The notes: a model not told the origin generated them from the sequence alone. Counted from the stretch's first letter, positions 52,915-63,541 are shown. The stretch is DNA of 64,000 bases from Pochonia chlamydosporia 170 (GCF_001653235.2 NW_019154050.1:521207-585206); one strand, 5' to 3'. A program made the numbers and translations.

Positions 52915-53180
52915 GGTTATATGCATCGTCACACTTATGACAATCCTTATTCTTGTGTCCGAGCTCACCAAAAAAAAAACAAGCACATACGGGCTTTAAA
53001 CGTTTTATCTGCAAACTTGATAATTGTGATAAGGCCTTTATGCAGCTTCGTGATTTGAAGGCCCATTAGAAAAAAGTCCACAAGCAAACCTTGAACCATT
53101 TCCAGCCTCATTTGGCTCACCTGGCCTGGGTTGATACTTGGAATAACTTTGGAATGGTTGGAGGCGGGCACAACTATTAG
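52915..53180 (+). pseudogene. C2H2 zinc-finger gene relic
   Basis: The frame from 52995 reads FKRFICKLDNCDKAFMQLRDLKAH, then an in-frame TAG at 53067, then KKVHKQT, a classic C2H2 finger interrupted by a stop. Upstream MHRHTYDNPYSC lies in another frame; an A10 run at about 52971-52980 sits at the shift. Looks like a former C2H2 transcription factor inactivated by a stop and a homopolymer indel. Confidence 0.6.
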
Positions 53181-53796
53181 ATGGGCGGCATGCCTTGTGA
53201 CTATGAGCTCGCATGTAAGCTATTTATATCTATCTAAACTGTGGTGACATAATAGTGCCCTGTTTTACATTTTAGTATATTATGGTTGGACATTAAAAGT
53301 GCGGATCAGTTTAACCCACCAGTAGTCGTATGTGTCTCCTGCTTCTGTAGGTTTAACAGACACGACAAGGTAGTTTTTCCTGTGCGCTTACTTGCCCGGG
53401 GAAAGCAAAAAAAGGAGTTGTGCATGGACAGATAAGGAGGGGTATAAAACGCCCAAAACCTCTCGGTTCTCTACAAACTCTTTATAAATCATAGGTGTTT
53501 AACTTTCTTCGGTCGTTGGATCCAAGGTACACGAACCACTCCATCAATCAACCATAGGCCTCCTGAACGGGTGAACGGCCGGTCGCTCAAAGTCTTCATA
53601 TGAGGAGCAGAGCATACATTACAGAAGACCGAGTTCAACTTCACGCATCGCCTGTCTGCCCAGGATTACAACCTGTTGACTAGAAATCTTACCCCCTCTC
53701 ATCCAAAACGGTGTAACTGTTGCACATGCTATCAGTACATAAGACACCAGCAAGTATTCACTCACCCCGGAATTGTTGGGATTATATATCCTTGAA
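53181..53796. other. Intergenic stretch
   Basis: About 600 bp, no supportable gene. May contain decayed downstream parts of the zinc-finger relic. Confidence 0.3.
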
Positions 53797-55160
53797 ATGG
53801 AAGAAAATAGTTTCGCCTTCTTCACCGGCCTTTCCCTAGAGCTTATCCTGATGATATTTCGCCAACTTGATTGGCCCGACATCGCCTCGTTAGCCGTCGT
53901 TAACCAATGGTTCAACAATGTAATCGAAAGTCACATCTTATATCATCCAGAAGAGTTTGGCTATGCTTTAGCATACGGTGTTCAAGTCAACAACGTCGCA
54001 ACTATACGCAAGGTTCTGCGTTTTGGAGGGAGTTTAGTCCAGGACTTGGGGGAAGCAAGCGCCATTTGCCCACAAACCGCAACCCCATTTGTAAGTAGCA
54101 ACATATTCTCGTACTCTCTACTATCTCAGAAGACTGACTGAATTAGCTAGCGGCAGACGAAGAAGATGACTTTGTAGGGTATTCACTCTGCTAAATGGAC
54201 GCAATGTCTAACGTATTCCGAACATAGAAGCGCATAAGACGTTCCTGGACGTATGATGAGATTAGTAACACAGCTTTGGGCCTTGCAACCTTTCAAGGCA
54301 ACGCTGACATGATTAGAGAGCTTTTAGAGCTTGGAGCTGATCCATATCATTATGCTTCAGTCGATCGATTGGGTCCCTGGCATTATGTATTGAAGAAGGC
54401 ACCGCCACAGACTGCACCTCGTCTTGCCGCAGAGTTCCTTCGATCAAACAGAATAGACACAAACAAAATCCTCCCAGACGGTCTGTTGCCGCTTCACCTA
54501 GCTGTGGACAGCCGTCTCAACAGTGTTTTCGAAATGCTTGTGGATACGTATTTTGCAGACATTAACCTTACGGCTGGGGCAGCCAGCGAGACAGCTTTGT
54601 TGAGGGCAGTATCAAAGCGGCATACACTTCTCATCGACTTCCTCCTCCGAGAACCCGGTATCAAGGTGAATTGTACAGACCACAATGGGCAAAGTGCACT
54701 TATACTTGCTGTTATTCAAGGCAACTCTCGCGTTGTTGAAAGGCTATTGTCTAAAGGTGTCGATGCAAACCACAAGGACAAATGGGGACAGTCGGCGCTC
54801 ACATGGGCAGTAATTCTGAACATACAGGAAGTCTTAGAGCCTCTCCTGGACGATTCCAGAGTCGACCTTAATACTCAAAATACTTCTGGGATGACTCCTT
54901 TAAGCATAGCCTCGTGGTACGGAGATTATTATATGGCGACACAACTGCTTCAATACCAAGACATCGATGTCCATCTGCAAAATGAGAATGGCGAAACTGC
55001 TCTGTCTATCGCCAAATCTTGGCGTGTTGTCCTCAAGGGTGGTGCTAATTGGAGTGAACCCCCCAAACCTGGATTTGTTGCACGAGACGATATTGGGCGT
55101 AACTCCTACAAAGAGAGTTATGACGAAATAGTTGCAATAATTAATAAATACGTTGGTTAA
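53797..55160 (+). CDS. F-box ankyrin-repeat protein
   Basis: Three exons (53797-54090, 54147-54173, 54228-55160) with introns of 56 and 54 bp, all phase 0, give 417 aa. The 27-bp middle exon encodes LAADEEDDF. F-box at residues 8-45: FTGLSLELILMIFRQLDWPD, then VNQWFNNVI. Ankyrin repeats follow (NTALGLATFQGNADMIRELL, GLLPLHLAVDSR, QSALILAVIQGNSRVVERLL, QSALTWAVILN, MTPLSIASWYGD). Start MEENSF is chosen as the ATG nearest the F-box. Likely an SCF substrate adaptor. Unlike the NLR array its repeats are divergent, so old. Confidence 0.85.
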
Positions 55161-55621
55161 CATATATATGGACTTTATAGTGAGGCGCAAAACTGCTCGT
55201 GAAGGCACAATCGAGGTTCTTCCCGAAGACATGCTCAGCCTTATTTATCACACCATCCTCCCCTCAAATAGGGCCTTTTCGGAAAGAAATTTCCATCGAT
55301 TCTACTTCCGATGCCAGCTTGAGACTTAGCCCAAAAGATAATGCTACCTCTAAGTCTATTCCTGGGTGCTTGCCCAATGCACAGAATATCTCTTGGAATT
55401 AGTACGTTTCTTGGTGGCCGATCTGCACGCCATCCAGGTTGTCCTATGGAATGGATTGTCCAGAGTAAGCTGTTAAATCGAGATCAAATGCTACAGGGTT
55501 AAATCAACGGTGTTGGTGCTCTCCCCAAGGCGAATTGTTTATAAAACCTAAACAGCCGGCTTCTGTTACATCCCTTTTCCTCCAACATTTGCGTCTTTCG
55601 AGTAATGTACGTGCACATGCT
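55161..55621. other. Intergenic stretch
   Basis: 460 bp without a supportable gene. Confidence 0.3.
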
Positions 55622-56315
55622 ATGACTACTAAAGTAACTAAACAAGCGTTCACAGACTGGCCGATAATTTGGATCTCTGATCCAGACCGTCCCGGAAAAC
55701 TCTTACTGCTCTTTACAGATGCACGGAGGTGTTCCAACCACGTCTGGGAAGACATCCGATATACCCCATCAAACCCAGATTACCCTCAATGCGCTGCAGC
55801 CTGTCCCACTGGCGATAATAATTTCGGTTATTATTGCAAACGGTGCCGGGTATATTTATGCAGGCAGTGTAAGGTATAACATCGTCCGCTATCCGTAAAC
55901 ATTGCAAAACACTAATAACCCCATGGCATGGGCTACAAGGGACTGTACAGAGAAGCTTGCAAGATCCTCTTACTTCAAACTAACCTAAAATGGATTACAC
56001 CTGAAGCTAAATTAAGATACTACGTGGTCGATAAATCCTTGTCGGAAGATATCGAAGGCTTTACGCAGGGTGAGATCTAGCAAATGTTGTGAGTTGTGGA
56101 GTTCTAGTGTTAACTTTATCACAGCATATAAACTCTCTGAAGCCAGTCAAGACGAAGAGAATCAAATTCTACAGGCTTGTACAAGGTTAAATGTAGCTTG
56201 GGTAGGGCGCTTCTACGTTGTGCGGGCAAGTGTTTTGAAGCAGTTTCCAAGTGTAATTAACGATCTTTACAAAGCAATAGATAATGCAGTTGGTGGGATG
56301 GCATGTGAGCTGTAA
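55622..56315 (+). CDS. Hypothetical 190-aa protein with zinc-ribbon-like cluster
   Basis: Three exons (55622-55873, 55940-56069, 56125-56315), introns 66 and 55 bp with CACTAAT and GTTAAC branch signals, phases 0 and 1. The first exon ends in CAAACPTGDNN, YYCKRCRVYLCRQCK, a run of CxxC pairs that could hold zinc. The remaining two exons are helical. Fully consistent frames support a real gene; family unknown. Confidence 0.58.
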
Positions 56316-56951
56316 AGTTAAGTCTCTGCAGTTAACCGGCTTGAGGGACAGACAGGATGATAGCTATTGTAGACACCAAAATACATGTTTAATTCTTGGC
56401 AGAATAATGTCTATGTATATACCTTGGATGGGCGGCGTAAATAGCTAAGGCAACCATTTGAGCAGTTTACTTGCGTCTAAATTCCGTGCTCTCTTGTTAG
56501 CTACTAGCTAAGTTAATGTATGCCAGAATTAGCGAAGTCTGGTAGCTACAGCATGACCGCTTCCTGTGGCTGCTGCGAAAGTTGTCCGCCACTCATGCTG
56601 ATGGGAGACAGAGGATATTGGGGAAAGCATAAGACTACAGCTTGCATACGAATGTGTAATGAGATAAAAACAGTGCGAATGGATAAATGCATCTTGTCAA
56701 ATAGATGTCTATTTATACGCGTCCAGGCATTGCGTGCGGGCTATTGTTAGTCTAACGGAGTAACCACTCGCCCGCCCTGATACCCGAGAGTTGTGCCTTG
56801 CTCGTGTTTAAGAGTACCTATAGGTATAAAGAGCGCCTCTCAGCGCCAGCCTAGACTTCTTTCTTGTCCTTTTGCCATGCATTAACACTATAACTAGTCT
56901 TTCATTTCGGGATTATTGCTTTACCTAGCCCCCATTACTTGTCGCGCCACT
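56316..56951. other. Intergenic stretch
   Basis: About 640 bp. A 76-codon frame (56520-56750) has several cysteines (CGCCESCPP) but no other support. No gene called. Confidence 0.3.
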
Positions 56952-57881
56952 ATGACACCCATGTATTTAACAACGGCATTACCGAACGACCAATTTAAGC
57001 TAGAGCGGTACGTACCAGGCATTGTGCCAGGACCACACCGATATCATTATTACTACGTCTACAAACCGGAGCTTTTACCAAAGGACACCACAAATACCAA
57101 TATGGTAAAATTAGACCTCGGGCATGACCCATATAACTCCGAGGTCATGTTTTCCGCCTCGCACATATATAATAGCACCATGTTACACAGCCTGCTTCAC
57201 CATGGTACAATTGGTGCTTTCATGGCCGAGAGAGTTAGTCCTCTTGCACTGGCGCGAATTATTCCAGTTGCTTGTAACATGCCTCAGCCGACCTGGGCCC
57301 ATATCTCAAAAATATCACTGCTCTCGTTACAAATCGACGCCGGGGCAGTGTACATACAGCCAGAAATATCAGAGTCCAATGATTTCAAGGCTGCTCTTGT
57401 CCGTCAAATCGCATCCGCAAGTTTGCATGACCTGCTATCGGCCCTGTCGCCACATTTAAGGGAGCTTGATATTGGCTTTCGAATTGATGGGGGCTTCAAA
57501 CAAGAGTATCCGGCTCAATTTGGCTTAACCTTGCCAAATATTTTCTTCCGACAACTACGGCATCTAGCCTATTCGGGATTCTCCGATGACGGTAGTCAAT
57601 TTGTAAACTTCTTGCTCCAGCATAAGAAGACACTTATGTCTATCGCGCTAGAGAATGTTAACTTAAGATCGCAATCATTATCTATTTTGTTTTCAGCCTT
57701 AAAGAAGATACCCTTACAAAGCGTAACCCTCTCAGGAGTGTTTGTAGGGAGAGATGGGCTGGAAACGGTTGTTTTTACCAACACACTAAATCTTAGCGAC
57801 AAGTTTGAGGAAGCACTCAAGACAAAGAATGTCAAAGATTTTGAGGAGTGGTGTGCACTGGAAGTCATTTCTACTTATTAG
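56952..57881 (+). CDS. Hypothetical 309-aa protein, LRR/F-box-associated type
   Basis: Intronless frame; the ATG at 56952 (MTPMYLTTALPND) is used because the frame further upstream has only a non-ATG start. The second half has leucine-rich units (LLSALSPHLRELDIGFRID, NIFFRQLRHLAYSGFSDDG, HKKTLMSIALENVNLRSQS, LKKIPLQSVTLSGVFVGRDG) like those behind fungal F-boxes, but no F-box is visible. Either a stand-alone LRR-like protein or a gene that lost its F-box. Confidence 0.6.
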   Translation: MTPMYLTTALPNDQFKLERYVPGIVPGPHRYHYYYVYKPELLPKDTTNTNMVKLDLGHDPYNSEVMFSASHIYNSTMLHSLLHHGTIGAFMAERVSPLALARIIPVACNMPQPTWAHISKISLLSLQIDAGAVYIQPEISESNDFKAALVRQIASASLHDLLSALSPHLRELDIGFRIDGGFKQEYPAQFGLTLPNIFFRQLRHLAYSGFSDDGSQFVNFLLQHKKTLMSIALENVNLRSQSLSILFSALKKIPLQSVTLSGVFVGRDGLETVVFTNTLNLSDKFEEALKTKNVKDFEEWCALEVISTY

Positions 57882-57921
57882 GTACAGAGGGACGTAACAA
57901 TTTACTTGCTCATTGTTGGAA

Positions 57922-58125
57922 ATGAAATTGATCAGGCCGGGACCATACTTTGCAGCTAGCATTTTAATTCATCTTGTATCATCCATCCCAACTCTGGAGA
58001 TCCGGAAGCAATCAGTCTTCGCAACCCAGTACTCAGACAGCCTCCGCCAAACCAACTCCATCAAAGCCAACGTCAAGCATACCATCCGATCCCTGCCAGA
58101 TGTCAGTTACTCATCCGCTGCATAA
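57922..58125 (+). CDS. Small putative secreted protein
   Basis: A 67-codon frame starting MKLIRPGPYFAASILIHLVSS, a basic-hydrophobic N-terminus that could be a signal peptide. The mature part has no cysteine and no known motif. Weak call; the frame may be fortuitous. Confidence 0.28.
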   Translation: MKLIRPGPYFAASILIHLVSSIPTLEIRKQSVFATQYSDSLRQTNSIKANVKHTIRSLPDVSYSSAA

Positions 58126-58584
58126 CTAAAGGCGAACTAGCGAGGCGGACTGCATTATGAAATCAAGGCGTAAGCGTTCATCGGGGAGGCTAAAGCTATC
58201 AAACATGTGACCTGTCTTCAGATATTTATAGCTCCTAACCCTCCTGGCGGGTGTTTCTTGTTTCTTTTCCTACACAACGCACACACAAGCAACTCATATC
58301 AGCAATACACACCACACTAAATTCTCAGCAGCAATGCGGATCGCACGGGTCGAGCCATACTCGTGGACACACGATGAAACGCACAGAAAGAAACCTCATT
58401 TCTCACGGTGACGGCAACGCTACTAATAAATGCTCTTCGTCTGATCATGTCGTCGACGCACACGTCACCTTAGCTTCAAGCAAGCCAAAATGTAACCTCC
58501 TATACGTAATTAAGGGCAACAATACTTCGAATAGAGATGGGGTCAGCAAGGAAAAGCGCGATGCAGATAACGGGGCGAACGGTG

Positions 58585-58879
58585 AAAAAAAGGGCGGGGG
58601 GACCAATACAGAGAAGAATGGAGATCAGTCGATGACGATTATGACGACAGAACTTCCTTTGAAGGGACAGAGAAGAAGTGTGCTGAGGGCGATAGCGATG
58701 ACGATAGTGATTTCCCTTCCATTCAGGACATCTTGCGGTCAGTCGTCGCGGGAGAATCTGCTCACGCAAGTACTGGCATGTTACCCAGAAGCAAACGCAA
58801 AGTGATGGAGCACGCTGGCTTTAGTGAGCCCCTGACAAAGCGTCGCACTCTGTCCGGCACAAAACTAGTGGGCGATTAA
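58585..58879 (+). pseudogene. Acidic/basic nuclear-like protein fragment
   Basis: A frame without a start runs about 97 codons: acidic block (VDDDYDDRTS, EGDSDDDSDFPSIQDIL) then basic block (PRSKRKVMEHAG, LTKRRTLSG) ending at TAA 58877. Composition is protein-like, unlike the overlapping frames. Upstream exon signals are ambiguous. Probably the 3' end of a broken or unrecognised gene. Confidence 0.3.
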
Positions 58880-58997
58880 ATGTTTAGCTGGTGAGCATCT
58901 GTGTACATCTACGAGACATAGCGGAACATAAGCGAGGAGACCAAGTACGTGATTTTTAATTTAGAGGTCGACTTAAATTAGAGCATCTTGGTGTATT

Positions 58998-59648
58998 TTA
59001 TGCATTACTACACTCGGTACACAGCCTCCCACTCTTGCTACCTTCAAATACCTGCTTAATGGCAGCCCAATCCAAGCCAGCAGCAAGAAGTATTTGTAGC
59101 TCTATGCGACTTTTGGGGGCGTCTCTAAATCCACTCCCAATGCATACATCGCCCAAGCCAAAGGCATTGTGGCCATCAGTATACCCAAAACCTTCTCGCC
59201 TGCTGATGACAACTACGACCTTGCGTTCTTCGATAATTGGCAGTATTCTTGCTCCAGCAATAGTGGTCCAGCTAGCTAGACCCATACCTGCTAACACAAT
59301 GCCCTTTGCACCACGATCAACTGCGGTTATAAACAGCTCTGGGTCCACATCAGGATGACCGTACAGGATGTCTACCTTTGGGAGCCCATCCCTGCAGTTC
59401 CTAATGTCAAAATGATCCCTGTTCGTCTCTCCGTAGAATTTGGGTTTTGAGTTCTGAAAAACGCCCAGCGCACCGGAAAATGACTGGAAGCCGCCAAGTG
59501 AGCTGGTATTTAACTTTACCGTAAATGTCGCCGGCAAGATTTGCTCGCTGATTGCGATGTATAACCAATCATCCAGACCCCTTGCATAGAAGCTAACCGC
59601 CAGGTTCACTGAACAGAGAATGTTCATAACCCCATCAGCTCCATAGGC
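58998..59648 (-). pseudogene. L-asparaginase-like C-terminal half, 5'-truncated
   Basis: Homology begins at YGADGVMNILCSVNLA near 59648 and runs to the stop at 58998: SLGGFQSFSGALGVFQN, GLPKVDILYGHPDVDPELF, DRGAKGIVLAGMGLASWT, KVVVVISRREGFGY, GSGFRDAPKSRIELQILLA. This is the C-terminal half of type II asparaginases. The N-terminal nucleophile-bearing half (TGG motif) is absent, so it should be inactive. The break abuts the truncated transcription-factor gene facing away from it. Confidence 0.8.
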
Positions 59649-59753
59649 TGAACCGGGACCTCACGTCGGCCACTCCAGGACGATTATGCTACTGTACAGT
59701 GGCCGATTCGGGATAATTTGCAGCTTCTTCACGGCCCTGACTCGGCCACTTCG

Positions 59754-60874
59754 ATGATGTGGAATGTGAAAGACATCTGCGACAATCGGCTACACAACCT
59801 GCACATGGAACACTGGACAAGTGTCCCCATCAGCGATCCGTATGCTGCTGCTGTCCTATCATTATACCTCCAAACAGATCACCCGGTGCTTGGGACCTTC
59901 GATGTGGATCTTGTTTTGAATGACATGGTTACACAGCGCCCGAGATTCTGTTCCCCTTTTTTGGTCAGTTCTTTAATGTATCTTGCCTGCGTATGCCCCC
60001 CTTTGAATCCGCTGTGGAAGAGACGAGAGGATTAACAAGGCTGCAGCAAGGATACACACGTGTTGATGTTGGAGTACTAAAATTCAAGTATGCCTTCTTT
60101 GACGAAGCGGAGCGATATTGGCAACGCGAACGAGCTTCGGATAACGTAGTCAACCTCTTTGCCATTACGACCCTATCTCTTGGATGCGTGATTCAAGGCA
60201 AAAATGACTTTGGTAATAAGCTGCTCTTGGAAGCACGGCATATGGCAGAGAGGCTCGGCCTTCTCGATGTTCGTAGTAGTGAAACCGGTACAAATAGACA
60301 AGAATTTTGTGATCAGTCCCCTGAATGGGTGAGAGCAGCTTCACACGCCACATGGGGAACCTTTGGCTGGTTGGGGTAATTCTAGCCCAGTGACGCAATC
60401 TAACCAAAGGACCATCGCTAATGTCTTGGTAGACTTCACAGTATCTTTTTCGTCGATGATCCCGTTACGATTCCGCCAAATCTCCCAATACCTGGCTCTA
60501 CAAAGCGGGATATAGCAGGGCCATCACACCCTCTGCCTGCTTACATGGGGCAGACATTTCCTTATACTTGTGGACTATGGACTATCTGGCAAGAGTATTT
60601 TACGGCAATCACATATCGCGACATGACACTTGGATCCGAAGAACACCTAGCAGTCGCAGAATCTAAGTATCAAGAGTTGTTACACTGGGCCGACATTCTC
60701 CCACCAGACATGAACCGAGGGACGAACTGCCCGGCACATGCGATGATCTTCCAGTGAGTCTAGCACTAGGTGGCGCCGCCTAATAATCTCGACAGGTACC
60801 ATACGCCCATGTCGCAGGCGCAATTCATGCATTCGTCAAGGGGGGCGACCAATTGACGATCCGAGATACCCTTA
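59754..60874 (+). pseudogene. Fungal-specific transcription factor domain protein, 5'-truncated
   Basis: Homology starts before the first ATG (59754), at about 59718 (LLHGPDSATSMMW), and continues HWTSVPISDPYAAAVLSLYL, TDHPVLGTFDVDL, RFCSPFLVSSLMYLAC. Introns at 59991-60046, 60376-60432 and 60754-60795 keep the frame. After them come DEAERYWQRERASDNVVNL, HMAERLGLLD, THATWGTFGW, FFVDDPVTIPP. This is the fungal transcription factor regulatory domain. No Zn2Cys6 DNA-binding domain is present upstream, and the C-terminus ends early (DDPRYP). Likely non-functional. Confidence 0.72.
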
Positions 60875-61656
60875 GCCGTCGAATGGTCAATGAGTTACTT
60901 AAAGCCCAGGAATTAGTTGGTTTGTCAGAAAGCGGTCCAGTGCCCGACTGCGAGCGAAGCGTCAACACAAAGCGGCGTACAGAGGTCAGCACGTCGAAAC
61001 TACTCTCAATTCGAGCTAGGGTCAACTCTTGACGAGGAAGACGCAGCTGACTTACAAGACCAACAACAGCCTCGGCGAAAACGGAGTAAGACTGCTTCAG
61101 TCACACGGACGGTGGTTAGCACACAACCGCCCAGGCACTGTAGGTAGTCCAGTGGTAGTTTGGAAATACTGGATGCATCACTGGTAGCAAATTTAACCGG
61201 GGCATTATCGGAGACCTGCTGTGGCTGAATGTGGGGGGGTGCGTACGAATAGAGATTCGGGTGCGTACAATTAAAGACTGTCATAAAATACGTCCACCGT
61301 AATGACTTTCTATATAAATGAGCGACTTGAACTTGACATCACTTAACATCACAACTACCTACACATCACCTAAACGGCAGAATACATGCCGATGAATGGA
61401 ATAACTCGTTTGCACTCATTTCAATTTGTGGCTTATTTGACCCATCTCGTCGGCCGTGCACCGAATGCGCGTGTCAGCTTTGCCTGTTTTCTTATCCCCT
61501 TGTCTTAACATTGTTATCTACAATTTATCACTATCGCTCGCCAGGCCCGGAACTAACATCAAACATTTATGCCAGTCCTAGTTGTCTACAGATAAGCCAA
61601 AGAGAGGTGCAGCTTAGTTAAACGCCCTAGTGTTCACAAGTAAGCTTCGAAACGGG
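60875..61656. other. Intergenic stretch, decayed 3' part of the transcription factor
   Basis: About 780 bp. Short frames only; basic, Gln-rich segments (QQQPRRKRSKT near 61060) may be remnants. No gene supported. Confidence 0.3.
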
Positions 61657-61944
61657 CTAGAAGCTAGCTTCCTTTTCGGTCAGTTCACCAACATTGCAAA
61701 GGTTCCACCAATTGATATGACCAGACTTGCTGTCACAGCATTTCTTAAAGTCGTCGACATTGTAGTTGGCAACGTAATAGGTACGAAAATTTTCGACGCA
61801 ATAACAGGTTCGTGTATTGCCGAGCTCCTTTGCGCACTCGTCCGTGTCTTCCCAACCAGAGTCGCATCGGATGCTAGTTTCGTGACGGCTGCAAGAGGCC
61901 TGAGCAAGGCCAATGGCTAAAAAAAGGGCAAATATTAACTTCAT
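61657..61944 (-). CDS. Secreted small cysteine-rich protein (effector-like)
   Basis: ATG at 61944 gives 95 aa: signal peptide MKLIFALFLAIGLAQA, then a mature chain with eight cysteines (SCSR, IRCD, DECAK, RTCYC, KKCCD, NLCN), enough for four disulfides. An ATG 17 codons upstream would bury the signal, so 61944 is preferred. A TA-rich box at 62061-62070 lies 117 bp upstream. Small secreted cysteine-rich proteins of fungi act as effectors, antimicrobials or surface proteins; no family recognised. Confidence 0.75.
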   Translation of the reverse strand: MKLIFALFLAIGLAQASCSRHETSIRCDSGWEDTDECAKELGNTRTCYCVENFRTYYVANYNVDDFKKCCDSKSGHINWWNLCNVGELTEKEASF

Positions 61945-62060
61945 ATTAAATATGAACGGTAGTAGCAAAGATACCGTGATCAGACAGATGATCAACCGTG
62001 AAACACTGGCTTCTTGCTTCTTGCTTCTTGCTTCAGCTTGGAGCGGGCCATAACGCTCAG

Positions 62061-62070
62061 TATATATATA
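62061..62070 (-). promoter_or_regulatory. TATA-like element of the secreted protein gene
   Basis: Ten bases of alternating TA about 117 bp upstream of the start codon at 61944. Confidence 0.35.
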
Positions 62071-62142
62071 TTCAGAGTTCCTAACGATATGCGCAGGGCA
62101 ACGGATTTAAATTACCTGTAGGATAAAGACACGTCATGAGAC

Positions 62143-62402
62143 AAGCATTGGCATAGCCGTAGGCAAGCATTGGCATAGTCGTAGGCAAGCATTGGCATAC
62201 TCGTAGGCAAGCATTGGCATAGTCGTAGGCAAGCATTGGCATACTCGTAGGCAAGCATTGGCATAGTCGTAGGCAAGCATTGGCATACTCGTAGGCAAGC
62301 ATTGGCATAGTCGTAGGCAAGCATTGGCATAGTCGTAGGCAAGCATTGGCATAGTCGTAGGCAAGCATTGGCATAGTCGTAGGCAAGCATTGGCATAGTC
62401 AT
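62143..62402. repeat. 22-bp minisatellite, twelve copies
   Basis: Unit AAGCATTGGCATAGTCGTAGGC repeated head to tail. Copy 1 has GCC, copies 3, 5 and 7 have CTC and the others GTC at the variable triplet, so copies 2-8 alternate as a 44-bp higher-order unit. Because 22 is not a multiple of three, all three minus frames stay open, producing spurious ORFs. Lies just upstream of the secreted-protein promoter. Confidence 0.95.
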
Positions 62403-62649
62403 ATTTCATGCTGAGCCTCGCATTGAGCCGATCATTCAAATTAAGCAGCCGCCGGCAAAACCGCTCAACATCCTACCACAGTCCTGGGCTGAAGTGCCGG
62501 GAAAATGATTAACCATAAAAGATGTCCTCATCAGCCCTCTCACCGATGTTTCATTGATCCACATATGTCTGAGACTTGACAGCTCATGCTTTGATAGTAA
62601 AATTGATAGAGCCGTGTTAATGCCGATACGGCATTTGACAGTCACATCG

Positions 62650-62970
62650 TTGTGCGGAAGCTTTCAGTGTGGCTATTTGAGTCTGGTCCCTGGCGAACCA
62701 TCTCCATCCCTTGATACACTTTTCGCTAACGTGAATGCATTTGCGAAGACACATGGCTTTGGTGTTACTAAGGCTAATGGTATAATTCGACCCGGCTAGC
62801 GAAGTCGGTACGTCTTCCAATGCGATAGATACGGAACTCAACGGCCAACTAGAGGTGCTGGCCTTCGGAAGCGAAAGTCTAGAAAGTCGGGATGCCCGTG
62901 GAAAATTGTTGCTGAGACCTTGCCAGAAAACGGATTTCGATGGACTTTACAACACTTCCCAAATATGGAA
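62650..62970 (+). pseudogene. MULE (Mutator-like) transposase N-terminal fragment with FAR1-like domain
   Basis: Frames read LFANVNAFAKTHGFGVTKANG, then after a stop/frameshift SRYVFQCDRYGTQRPTRGAGL, RKSGCPWKIVAETLPENGF and RWTLQHFPN. This is the WRKY/FAR1-like DNA-binding start of fungal MULE transposases. The expected HNH and transposase core never follow; the match ends near 62970, where an ankyrin fragment on the other strand begins. Confidence 0.68.
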
Positions 62971-63003
62971 CAGAAATCGGAGGTCCACACCGCGCTCGCT
63001 TCG

Positions 63004-63370
63004 TTAGCGAAGGATGTGAATGAATTCTACAGTAACTCTTTCGAAAGGTTGGAACATATGGAGCCGGAACATCGGGACACTCCAGTCCAGTGGTGTGCTT
63101 CCTTGGTCATCCTTGTAGTTCACATCAGCACCCTCATCCAAGAGCATTCGTACCATCGAGTCATTGCCTTTTTCGGCTGCGAGAATGAGGGCCATGTCAT
63201 ACCCGCTCTTATCTGACTCCATGTCGCTGCCAACTCCAGCTAGCAATAACTTGACAGCTCCAGTATGCCCTCCAACGATAGCCCAGTGAAGTGCTGTCCA
63301 CCCCTCGTAATCTTCGATTGGCCTGTTCGCGCCTTGCTGAAGTAGTAAGCCCACGGTCGTAGTATGCCCC
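63004..63370 (-). pseudogene. Ankyrin-repeat gene fragment
   Basis: Reads HTTTVGLLLQQGANRPIED, GWTALHWAIVGGHTGAVKLLL, SGYDMALILAAEKGNDSMV, DEGADVNYKDDQGSTPLDW, three ankyrin repeats. No start, no N-terminal domain and the frame decays both ways (last sensible residue near 63050). Probably debris of an NLR or ankyrin gene. Confidence 0.7.
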
Positions 63371-63541
63371 TGCTTTCACAAAAAGCTATCCAAAACCCAG
63401 CCTTGGTAACAACACGTTTGACCATATTTCTAGGAACAAAACGCGGAAGTTGGATGGCGCTCATTTAATCGGAAGGTGATTTTAAACGTTCATTGTAGTC
63501 CAAAGAGCCAATAATTCTAACATTACTCGCAGACCAGACAA

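Noticed and set aside
62143..62402. Possible CRISPR array
   Set aside because: Units are contiguous with no spacers and the genome is eukaryotic.
62081..62439. Three overlapping ~100-aa minus-strand frames with MPMLAY-like repeats
   Set aside because: Pure translation of a 22-bp minisatellite in three frames; not a gene.
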